DNA from: Crotophaga sulcirostris
Lineage: Eukaryota > Chordata > Aves > Cuculiformes > Crotophagidae
Length of the DNA stretch: 64,000 nucleotides
Reading direction: 5' to 3'
Assembly: GCA_013397455.1 (NCBI GenBank)
Contig: VYZB01000077.1
Coordinates: forward strand, 2,432,717 to 2,496,716
In this document: positions 53,342 to 64,000 of the stretch, piece by piece
Layout: every line of letters starts with the position of its first letter
Numbering within the stretch: the first letter of the stretch is position 1
Position numbers and translations under genes: made by a program
Notes under the pieces: model-generated
Seen by the model: the letters and a program-made list of their open reading frames with translations, nothing else
Databases searched by the model: none
What the model was told of the DNA's origin: nothing

Positions 53342-55599
53342 ATGGTTTCCATCAATAGATTGCAGATGACTTTCCACTTTAATGATTATTTTATTGATTG
53401 ATCACTTCTCTTCCATATTAAGAAATAAAAAAAAATACGTTTTTCCTATTTGCTATAGCTAGATATAATTATTTCTGGGATTCTCTCCAACTAACTAACT
53501 TGGATTGGTTCCCAAACAGCTTTGGTTAATGTTAATTTACTACCATTTTCTGACCTTAGAATGTCGATTGAATTCAAAACACGATAAATCCGTTCTTCCC
53601 CTCTGATTTGTAGTATGAATCCTTGTTAAGGCCAGGTGTAAACATTACTAACTAAATGCTGGTAAACTCTGTTGAAAGGCTATGTGTAATTATGAAAATG
53701 TACCTATCTCACAGCAGAACACATTAAGTGCTAACACATGCTGTTGCCATGTGTAAATTGAAACATCCAATACGCACACATTTTCAATATGCACTTCAAT
53801 CCTCAACTGTTCATATATAAGATGTAAAGTTATTCACCAAGCAGACAGACCTCATATCTACTTTGCAGCAAGCTCTTGCGGATTTAGTCTTCATTTCTCC
53901 CCACTCAAAACATTCATAATTCACTCTTTTCCATCCTCAGAAGGTGAGGGGTGAAGACAAGTATATTCATGAACAAGATCCTTAGCTATACAGGACATTT
54001 TAAAAGGCAAACTGGTCAGAAGGGGAAATAAAAGAGTATACAGTTGAAACAACATGGAACCTCTTACTTAGGATCATCTGAGGAAGAAGGACGACGGCAA
54101 TAAAGATGAGATACCTTGCAACTGAAGGAAATGAAACATTCACAAGGGGAATATAGTATATTCCTTTATGTGCTTCATTAACGAAAATTAACTCCCTTAA
54201 ATTGTTTACTTGATAGTTCAAAATCCACTTCAGTGACACACAGCTGATTGGGAAGGAAACAAAACCAAGGTTTCCCACATGGGTAGGTCTCTGGAAAACA
54301 ACATACTTAAACCACCAAGCTCCAATGCACTTAGACCATAGTTATGGCAATACTCTTCTCCAGTCCCTCAAAACTCATAAGGTATTTTTAACAGTGAGCG
54401 TAAAATCACTTTGGTTTCTCAGATCTACTGCAGCACAGAATTACTCACACATTGTCTTGAGGGGGCTTGGGAGGAGGGCTCCAAATATAAGGAAGTTCAG
54501 TTTTGATCACTAGGAGGACTAAACATAGGAGAGACCAGACATTCAATTGCCTGAGCCTCACCTTGTAAAGCTTCCAGGCAGTTTTAATTTTGTGTGAAGT
54601 GCACAGATTTGTCTCAAAGCAGATATCTAGACTGCATAGTGAATGAAGCAATGGAAACTAGAGTTTAATTCACAGGTTGCATCAGTTGCATAGCAGGTAA
54701 TGAAGTCCTGGAAACTCACTGCAAGATCTGGAGCTTATCTTTGAAAATGGAAATGAATTCCACGACTTCATGGAAAATTCATTTAACTTCAAACGTGATT
54801 TTATGCGGGACTCTTCCCTGTTAAAATACTGAAGAATGAAATGAGAGGATTCTGTTAAAAGCCATTGACAATACATTCGGGTCACTTGCATACTCAACTA
54901 TTTGTTGAGTTGGTCCCTGTCCCATACTGTTTCCAAACAAAATTAGTATCAAATGTAGCATTAGATTCAAAGCCTTTACAGACGTGCTTGTAGAATCAAA
55001 AGCATTGATTAGGCTGCCCAAAACAGGTATTAGCACTGGAGAAGGTAGCTATGGGACCTTTTCACAGTTTTTGCAAAAATCACCACATGGGATGCTTCTT
55101 TGGGTACAGCACAGAATAAGTTTCACTTATCTTACAATTTTAAAGTTCTAGATGTGTCTATTCATTGAAACCCTCTAAGATATTTGCTATGTGCAATATA
55201 TGTTCTACATTTTGGAGAACAACAAAACCACAGCTATTTTCAACATTATACCTTTTTTTTTCCCCAAAACTTTTCACATTTTTAATTTGGAAATTTTATA
55301 TTACCCAAACATATAAGAAATAACAGCACAGAACAGATTTATTTCCTGAAACGATCTGAAAATCAGGAGTACAAAAACTAGAAACAAGGACATACAGCTT
55401 AGGTTTAATGTGAATCAAGTGTTTAAACAACAGAACCAAACAGGCTAAAGAACAAAAAAAGCCACAAGAAAAGATCCTATAAATACACTAGGAAAGGAGG
55501 ACAGAGTAAAATACAGAACTATTACATTGAAGAGAAGGAAAAAATAATGCTGATATAAAGAATCAAATAACCGATGATACAAAGAAAACTCAGTGTTCA

Positions 55600-56600
55600 G
55601 TACTTTCACTACTTTGGTCTTTATAAAACAATTGTGGCCAGATGTTTATCACTAGTGATTTTAAGAGGAAAAACTACAAGCCAGAAGATGGAAAGCTGAA
55701 AGGTATTCTGATAACTTCAATACATTCAAGTTGGCAGAATCTTGTGAAGTTCACTCCAGAGCACTTAACTAACTAGCTGAAGAAACCACTAATCCATTAG
55801 CAACTGTATTGGAGCAATGGGAAGGACAGAAAAGGGCAAACACCATATCTTTCTTCAGAAAAGAAAAAGGGAAGACAAGTGGAACTAATAACCAGCAAGC
55901 CTAATCTGACAGCAGCAAGAATATTCTACAAAATTGCTAAATAAGCAATTTACCAACATCTAATAGATAGGAATGATGATAAGAACCAACATACATGAAT
56001 TTATGAAGAATGAACCACATCAAATCAGTTTAATTGCTTTCTCAACAGGGAAACTTGCCTAGTGGATAAGAGAAGGAAGTAGATGTAAAATACTTCAGCT
56101 ATAATAAGAATTTGTTTACTGTGCTAGATGATACTTCAGTAAACAAAACAGAGAACTACATTCTAGGTGAAATCACTGAAGGTAGAGAAACATCTGGTGA
56201 GAAAAAAACACACTTACTGAATAGATTTCAAGTGCTCGATGCCAATCTGAAATAGAATCATGAAGAGGTCTGAATATTTCCATTAATGATCTGGATGAAG
56301 AAATAAAGAGCACATTCATGAAAGTGAACTTAGTATCAGGCTGCATGTGATTTAAAGCACTCTGAGGGATAGGAATAAAATTCCATATTATCTTGATAAA
56401 TCATCAGAAAACATCAAGTACTAGCAAGAAATAGTGAAGAAGTTTCATTTGTGAAATAACTCTATGAAAACCTGATTCCAACAACATCGACCAGGTACAT
56501 TCACCTCCAGTCCAACTGCAGGACCCAGAAGAGCTGCAGTGTTTTGCATTCCAGTTTGAAACCTCTGCAGCAAAGAGAGGTACAGAATGCTGGAGGTAAA
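55600..56600 (+). mobile_element. ancient CR1/L3-like LINE copy
   Basis: Heavily decayed plus-strand LINE in the large intron. In order, it shows the reverse-transcriptase blocks of old CR1/L3 elements. These are a worn 'fingers' region (aagggcaaacaccatatctt), a 'CRPISLTS'-type stretch (gcaagcctaatctgacagc), a 'HGFxxxxSTxxNL' remnant near 55990-56035, the 'LVDKGxxVDV' region near 56060, then 'INDLDEEIKS' (attaatgatctggatgaaga) and a 'LDKLxxW' remnant (cttgataaatcatcag). It has no tail and no open frame. The order of blocks is what identifies it. The divergence suggests an insertion older than modern bird orders. Confidence 0.65.
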
Positions 56601-58001
56601 AGGAAGACAGAGCTCAGGGGAATCTACACAATATTCACAAGGAAAGGCAAAGATGTAGGATTGAAGAGTGCATTTAGTCCTTTATTACTGAACTCTCACA
56701 CATGATTGGTTTGTTTCTCCAGACAGCGAAGAAAGAACCCTTTCTTAAGTTGAAAATAAATTGTTTCTGTATGTGTGTTAAGCTTGGTTACAAGTCTTCA
56801 AAGCAGGAAGGCTTTAAAATTACACTTGCACCCATCACAGTGCATGTCAGGCAATACTGTGGCCACAAATCAGAGCCCCTTACTGGAGGTCGTTTAGCTC
56901 CTTAAAGGCAGATAAACCAATTTACTAAAAGTTTATTTGAAAAGAGCCCTGTAAGTATACTATTGTAATGGATACAAATATGAAAATTGCTCAGAATATA
57001 ATTGTTGTGATTGAGCTAAAATATTTGGGAGAGAGGGAATTTGGGGAAACTAGTTTTGAGTATTTGACACAATTTGGAAAAACACAGAATCTCAAAATTC
57101 TCCACAAACCAGATCTTCCATTCTTAATTCAGCTCTGTTTCTGACCTCACCATCTGCAACTTCTCCAGTGAACCAGCAAGTGCCATGGATAAAATTTAAT
57201 GAGACGAGAAAGAAAATATTTCTCATTCAAATATGTCCCACATCATGCCAGTTTTCACGTACCATGGCAGAGAATACTTTTCACACTTTGATAGTTGTTA
57301 GTAGTGTTTGCTCCCATCAATGTATTTCCGAATTTTCTTCTATAGGAAAGGAAAAAAGAAAGCACTATTCCTCACCATATCCAATAACTCTCAGAGCTAC
57401 TTCTTACACGAGCACACTATTTTTAAACACTGCTCCTGTTTTACTATGTTTTTTAAAGGATAACACTTGGAGTTTGTTATGAAATAACTGGCTACCATGT
57501 TGTTGAGTATTTACTCAAGTTGCCTTGAAATATTTATTTGAATAGCTTTCGAAAACTGGAAGGAGTTACTTGTGGTCAAGGATACAAAACACCTGTTTTT
57601 CAGTGACAGGTCTGATCTCCATCTATGAGTTTAAGGTTTCACAAAGATTAATCCAATCTAACTCCTACCACTACCACCCAGAGGAGCAGTCTCACTACTG
57701 CAAGTTCCCACCATTTTCCTTAAATCAGCCTCTTGTGTTGATCTCTTCATGAGCTAATTCAGCTTACTAAAGTGGCAGAAAATTAATGTAACAAAAAGGG
57801 AGATGCAGGGAAATAGTTTCAGTCAGCAGGAGAGCTGCTAAATTATCTCAGTCATTACATAAACCTCATCACCAGGAACATAACTGCTGATGTCAATGAA
57901 CTTGGTGGTCATTGAATAGAAGACCACCTTCTTGATGTATACTTCCAAATTATGATTCAGGCTGCATGGTTACATTAAAAAACTAAAATCAATCAACTTA
58001 C

Positions 58002-58130
58002 TGCGAGACAGATTCTCAAGGGCTTTTCCAAGTTTTTTGCTCTCTTGAAGAATATGATTTAGTTCATCAAAATCATGGTTCTCCGCTTTTGTCCTCCAAT
58101 CCCATTTAGGATGCTCTATTGACCTTGGCA
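58002..58130 (-). CDS. exon 1 in window of unidentified split gene
   Basis: This is an internal coding exon of 129 bases on the minus strand. The acceptor reads gtatatttag and the donor is a near-perfect GTAAGTTG. It starts with the last two bases of a codon (TG), has 42 open codons and ends with one base (A). The peptide is hydrophilic. It begins [13 protein letters not shown], with a Trp-Asp-Trp motif, then [13 protein letters not shown] and KALENLSR, which look like a charged amphipathic helix. The final A joins GC of the exon at 45022 to give Ser. The 5' part of the gene lies at higher coordinates, probably outside the window. I do not recognise the family. The confidence is that this is a real exon. 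Confidence 0.72.
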
Positions 58131-61100
58131 CTAAATATACACAGATATATAGATGAAGTTTAGATATGGTAATTCAGACTCCTACAGCAGAAAAAAAGCT
58201 GCACAACGAGTTTACAAGTTCAAGTACCTTGAGTGGAAATTATTTAACTATCTTCCTATTTTAACAGCTGCAAATATTTTCTTTGGTCAATGTGAAGTAA
58301 AAATGAATCTATGAACAAATGTATATTTGGGATGATTCTTGTGACTGAATTAATCGGTAAACAGGAATAATTAATATTAGCACTTAAAAATAATAAAAAT
58401 AATGCAATAACAGAAAAAAAAAATATTGTATATGAAAGTAGTTCATTTACATCAAAATAGAACTGTGTGTCCCAGGGGTCAATAAGGAAAAATATCAATA
58501 TCAAAAATCAGTAAGAGGTACTTTTGGCTTTGCTAGTCATTTCAACAACAAGAAAAAAGAAATATTTTAGATAAAGCTGTTAAAACAACATGTATATACA
58601 TTTAAAAAAAATCATAAAGCATATATAACAGTTCATTAAAGCAGTGAAACAAAATATGTCCTTGTTGTTCATGCTGTTCAGCCTATAATCTTTCTTCTGA
58701 TACTTAACCAATCCTGATCTTTAGGAAGCACAGTCCTGAGCTTACAGTTTCCTATTTGTTATCTATTACCAAAAACTTTAATTTCATTTTAAAATAAGTT
58801 TCTCAACTGCTGAGTTAATTTAACTACAATGGTAGGAAAGAAGAGAAGAAGTTTCTGAGATATGGGACTCATAATGAATGGAGCTACGTTGACCAATGTG
58901 AACCATTTGTAGAAATTAAAACAAAAATGATGCTGTCTCTGGAACTGCTGTTTAACATATTCTTTTTGCCAGTGTTCCGAACTAAGTGATCTGCTGCCTT
59001 CACCACCAAATTTCTGGGTTGTCTCCAAACACAGCATTATTGTGCTGAGAACTGCACATGCCAGTGTGAAGATGATGATGTCTAGTCCACATTCCCAACA
59101 GAAAGGAACTAGTTGCAGTTATCAGTGGGTCCTAAATAGTCCCTTAAATGTAATTTCAAAAACAAAGCCTATTTCAGCTTTGAAATTTTTATTTACTATT
59201 TTGACAGCTGTCAACTAATTTATGCTTATAAACTTCATTTTCATTACATGCTAAGAAGGAAACTTGCAGACTCCTACAGACCATTAAAAAGGAGGGTATC
59301 ATGATCATTTGGAAATACAAAGCACTTTTATGATGGTATGGGGAAATTATGCTCAGATTTCAAGTTCTGGTAGCTATGACAAAAACGTGTTAAATAACAG
59401 TTGCTATCAAAACTTGCCTTATTGCTGACTGCACTCTATGTGAATATAGAATCTGCTCCACTTTGGATGAATTCCACAAAGGAAAGCTGAAGTTGAGTCA
59501 ACAATCATCTTTTCCAGGTAAAGAAATGGGATAATAGTACATTTAAGTCCTTCTGTCACAAAGAACATGATTCTATCTTCCCCCTAGACATAAAGCGAGT
59601 CATCTTCAAACCGACCACCTATCCAGAGTCTGACAACCCAAAGTATATTATCATCTGTAACACCCACTCAGGAACCAGGGAAAGTATTAGGGAACCTAAT
59701 AAAACAGACTGCAATTACCGGTATTCTCAAAGACAGAAGACAAAGGAGATATAAACAACGTCCTACAGAGATAAGGGTAGGAGGAAAGAGACCTCAATAA
59801 GGAAAAGGGAAGAAAGGGGCATGTTGCAGTGTCAGAGTCCAGGTTTGTTTGTGTTCAAAAAGATAAGTCATGTATTTCCTTCTGAGGACAATGGAAATAA
59901 TGAGCTATGGCTGTTCCTAGTGAATAGATACAGGCCTTACGGTATTAGGGTATTACTAGCCTCTACTCGGATGGACAGATTATAACTTTTGCTGATACTT
60001 TTAAATGCCAATCATTTAGTTCATAATTCCCTGGTATAGGAGCCACTGTGTTCATTAAAATTTAAGGTTTCGAGTGATCAAAAATTGCTTAACATAATTA
60101 ACTTAACCAGCACAACTTCAGTATTTCTCATAATTTTCTTATTCACAGAAAATAAAATGTTCCATGCAGTATTTTTTCTAACTTTTTACTAACTTTAAAT
60201 ATACATACAAATATTTAGTAACCTAGAAAAGACATTCTATAATGACGTCTCTCCATTTTTGCTCACTTCTGTTTTATATTGAGATCACATGCTCCTTTAC
60301 TGCCACTTTTTCAGTAATTTTGCCTTCTCCCTTCAGTGTACCAACACTGTATTCTACAGCATCACCTACTCTGGTCTACTAGAAGTTTGACAGACTTTTT
60401 TTCCATGTTTATACTGAACTCACCACATCACAGAAATCTCATAGTACCATGAAATACAAACAGGCAATACTTTAATATAGTAAAACCACGTACACAGACG
60501 ACCAAAATTTAGAGCTTCCAGGTTGCAGAAAATTTCAACAACCTGGAATTTAATATCAGGTCAATTTGAAACAAACCACATTTTTAAAAATACCAAAGGA
60601 CAGAATTATTGAGAAACATATGATTTTGAAATAAAATTTGTCACGGGAGAGAACTTGAATGAAACTAATATAAGTTCTACTCAACAGCTATGGAGTTTCC
60701 AGGGCCAGCAAGTGCCTAGTATATGGACCAACCTGCATCAGAAAAATGAGAGTATTAAGAAACTTGCTCAAGAGACAATGGCCTGGTCCCCAGTTTCAGA
60801 GAAATGTCCCACAAACACAGGAAGTCTGGACTGCATTTCACTAGATGGACGGTGGGAAACAAGTCAAAAACATGGTGGAAAAGTGCTCTGCATGCTGGCG
60901 TACGACAATCTGTGTTTCAACCATTTTGTACTTGAGTGAAAATGTATGAAAACAGATATGATGTTATGGAACATTTCTGAGTTTCAATAAAATTTGTTTC
61001 AACAATGAGTTTGGCTCATTCTTTTGAACTAAACTGAGGGGGAAGTTAAGCAGAATTAGAGCTGACCAAAATTTTTATTACTTCTAGAGAACACACAGTC

Positions 61101-64000
61101 TTACGTACTCTTCCAACTACTGAATAGATATTAAAATTAAAATCTACTTCATTACATAAACCTTTTTTCAAGGTTTATTTTCTGCTTGCTTACAAATATT
61201 CTTAAAATATTGTTAAAGTTTATTTCTTCGATTCTATGTTTCCCAAGGCAGAGTCTCCAACACTAAGCACTTCAGGCTAATTTATTTTTGGTGCAGCATC
61301 AGATTACAGCTCGAGTTGGGTGACTGCAGACACAGACTGAGAACAAAGAAATGCCTAGGCAATTATACCCTTGCAGCATAAGTTCCCACCTACCATGTAT
61401 TCTTCACTCACTGTACACGTGACAGGTGGTCCGATGGTGCTTTAGGGTCTGGCATCTTCTTGTTCTTTATTGGGTTCTTTCTTTGTCTCTAGGCAGGCCA
61501 TCTCTTTTCTTATCTTCAAGGTTTGCAGCTGATTGTATCTTCCTTACTGTCTGGTTTGAAATGGCTCTGAAGCCAGTTCTTTTAAGTAACTCAGTAGTAA
61601 GTTCAACATAAGTTCAGCTTATCTGGGTGAAAGTTCACAGTTTGCAGCCTAAGGCTTCACAAATTCAGCCAATAATGCTAAGCAAGTTCTGCTGTGCCGT
61701 GCTTCTCTGCAGTTTTGAGAGGCTTCATCTACAGTTAATTTTTACAACCTAATGCTAAGCAATTGACTCTAAAAGGTTTGGCTGATTATATTTCAGATTA
61801 AAAAAAATCATATTCTTTAACAATATAAATTTGTATCTTGTCAACTACAGGATCAACAAGCACTGGATGTTTTCAAATGGATGACTTCGTGTGAAGAACT
61901 GTATACAGACCATATGACCCTTCCTTGAGATCATTTGAAATACATGATCCTCTGTATGTACCAAGTCCATCATATCATTTCCATGCATATGCCACTACAC
62001 TCTTAGCAAAATCCTTTAATAATATTCTGACCTTCTTCTTTCTTTATTAGACTCAGGCGTTCCTCAAAACCATGATATCAGAACTTTTAAATCCCTCAAC
62101 ACATTACCTGCCTCAACCTCATCTCTGTTATTTGAGAATTATATAATGCATTCACATGAAATTAATTGCCTGCAATTCAGCAGATCTATTACATCTACAT
62201 GATGAAATCTGTATAGAAATATTTAGGCTTCCCTTTATTGAACTGAGATTTCCTCATCTCATCTTAGAAGACTGCAAAGACATGTCTTCCATATTTCTTT
62301 CATATTTCTGATTTTCTGAAGGCCTTCCCCCCAACGAATGCCTATGAGATTAATTCATAGATGTGTTACGAATTCTATCACAAATCAGTAGACCTTTATA
62401 TTCTACTGCATGATGGTACAGGATCAGTACTAGTTTTATCTACATAGATGTGTTTTTTCAAGACATAGTTTGCATATAGAATCAGACGAGTTGCTCCTTA
62501 AATCCTATATTTCATTAATACATTGTATGACCATCTTACATCTCAAAGAACAAAAATATTTATTAGTACTGATTACCCATGTATTTAAATCTCACAATAG
62601 CATTCAGATTAGAGTTCTTTGATAATATAGCCAAACTTGTTCACACGGTATTTGGAACAGGCCAAGAGAACGATAGCCTACAGTCCTAGACTGAACAAGG
62701 GCAATTAGAAGCACAGAACATTGTAATTGTAAATGGGATATTGTGACAATGGAGAACTGTAGCAGAGTGAAAAGATGATCTGTGATCTAATTGAACGTGG
62801 TGAAGAGATCAATCTACTTTGACTAAAAGTAGCCTGCTGGGAAGTAAGGAGTCTGTTGTATAAACTATTTTGACACTTTCAAATTTGCTCTTCAGACAGG
62901 GAATATGATCATGTAACAAATTCATTAAATATATATATATATACACAAACACACAGACATGGAGCCTCAGCTTCAAGACTCTTCTTTGCCAGACAACAGC
63001 AGCAGATTCTGCTTAATTACATTTTTGCACACACCAAACAAGTCGTCGTACCCCTTAGACATAAAGGTTTCTTGTTTGTGTGTTTCTTTCAGGTGCGACT
63101 GAGATCATAACAGGCAGGAGGTGAGACTGCAAGAATCTTTCCAGTAAAGAAGTTCAATACATAAGAAAGAGAAATCTGTGCCTGAGTAACATGCACACTG
63201 TAGTCAACATCAGCTCTGCTGACAGAAAAAAAAATTCCCAATTAAATAAATAAATTCTCCTGATGTTTCCAAAGATCCCTATGAAATCACAATTATCAGT
63301 CCCGAATAAATTAACAAGTTCAGCACTATTCCAACAAGATAGTTGTAAGACAAAAACTCTGCAACACAACATATTACAGCTGATAAGAGTCCATTAAACT
63401 TTGGACTTGTTTTGGCAGTTTGGGGGAGCTTTTTAGGTTGTTGAATGTGACGGCTGGGTGCTTTTAAACACAAATCTGAGAGAAAATCTTTAGGTCTCAG
63501 CAGGCCCAAAACACTCTGCTTCTCATATAAGTCCTACTACCTCTTTGGAGAGGTTTTGGCAAAAAATGTACAATGACATCAAAAAATGTTTTGAGGCATA
63601 AGCTGAAGGCACAAAACAAACAGAACACGTTGTGCATGTGTGGACAAAGTAATAAATGAGTTCTGAACATGATTACTTTCTGCTGATCTGAGTGGTTGAA
63701 GTAGCATACGGTACACACTTATTTTGGCATAAACCCAGCAAAAAAATGTCAAAAAACCATCAGTATTAATTTGAAGTTGGCAGAAAATAAGAGAAGCAAG
63801 ATATGGCAAAAAGGCATATGGCTGAAACCAGCCTCTGTGATAGCAATTAAAAAACATGTAGTTCAAATAAACAAGGTATTTTCAAAACGTTGCAGAGACA
63901 AATATTTGCAAGGCTGTGTTAAGCCAGGAAAATAAAAGGAGGAGTCAAGGTTTAAAACATTAGTATGAACAAAAAAAAAAGGAAAGAGGGTAAACAGAAA
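58131..64000. other. upstream intron or flank, no exon placed
   Basis: The gene continues upstream of 58130, because that exon starts mid-codon. I could not place its preceding exon here with confidence. The stretch holds a compound AT/AC repeat near 62.9 kb, an 82-codon minus-strand frame at 58789-59037 without matching splice sites, and a 94-codon plus-strand frame at 60655. No CR1 is visible. Confidence 0.4.
62929..62955. repeat. compound (AT)n-(AC)n microsatellite
   Basis: Seven AT units run directly into an imperfect ACAC stretch. Confidence 0.82.

Larger units (their letters stand above)
45023..58001 (-). other. 13 kb intron
   Basis: This is the intron between the exons at 58002 and 45022, with boundaries GTAAGTTG and ctattttttcag. 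It holds the CR1 tail at 53178-53341, the ancient CR1/L3-like copy at 55600-56600, an ATC repeat and a possible cassette exon at 45528-45629. The rest is AT-rich sequence with nothing I recognise. Confidence 0.6.

Noticed and set aside
58789..59037. Minus-strand 82-codon frame with HWQKEYVKQQFQRQH
   Set aside because: No good acceptor-donor pair gives the one-base ending that exon 1 requires.

Overview
The window looks like bird nuclear DNA. It is AT-rich and has no operons. About a tenth of it is recognisable repeat, and nearly all of that is CR1 LINE copies of several ages in both orientations, most cut short at the 5' end. Turtles and crocodilians also carry CR1, so 'bird' is inferred from low repeat density and the absence of other recent repeat families.

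The main gene is on the minus strand and enters from the right edge. Eight short exons were recovered by splice sites, reading frame and phase: 58002-58130, 44994-45022, 37867-38036, 33453-33619, 33202-33282, 29653-29735, 26069-26128 and a terminal exon ending in a stop at 23764. All seven junctions are phase-compatible. Together they encode the C-terminal ~273 residues (~303 if the last exon starts further upstream) of a hydrophilic, Ser/Asp/Glu/Lys-rich protein that I do not recognise. The first five exons are the firmest. The last three rest on splice sites and phase only.

Layout from right to left: 58131-64000 lies upstream, with no exon I can place. A 13 kb intron (45023-58001) holds a young CR1 tail and an ancient CR1/L3-like copy. 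A 7 kb intron (38037-44993) holds two minus-strand CR1s. Smaller introns follow, one with a CR1 tail and one with a 15-base assembly gap at 28061-28075. About 0.9 kb past the stop is a near-consensus CTCF site (22842-22855), which may mark the end of the transcription unit. The left 22.8 kb has no gene I can support. It contains two long CR1 copies (2436-3318 and about 7195-8820), several CR1 tails, an older LINE fragment near 6.2-6.4 kb, a nested inverted repeat at 18525-18594, and a few open frames listed as leads.

No rRNA, tRNA, CRISPR array, viral gene or bacterial-type system was seen. Nothing here clearly amounts to a new biological system. The best lead is the unidentified split gene.
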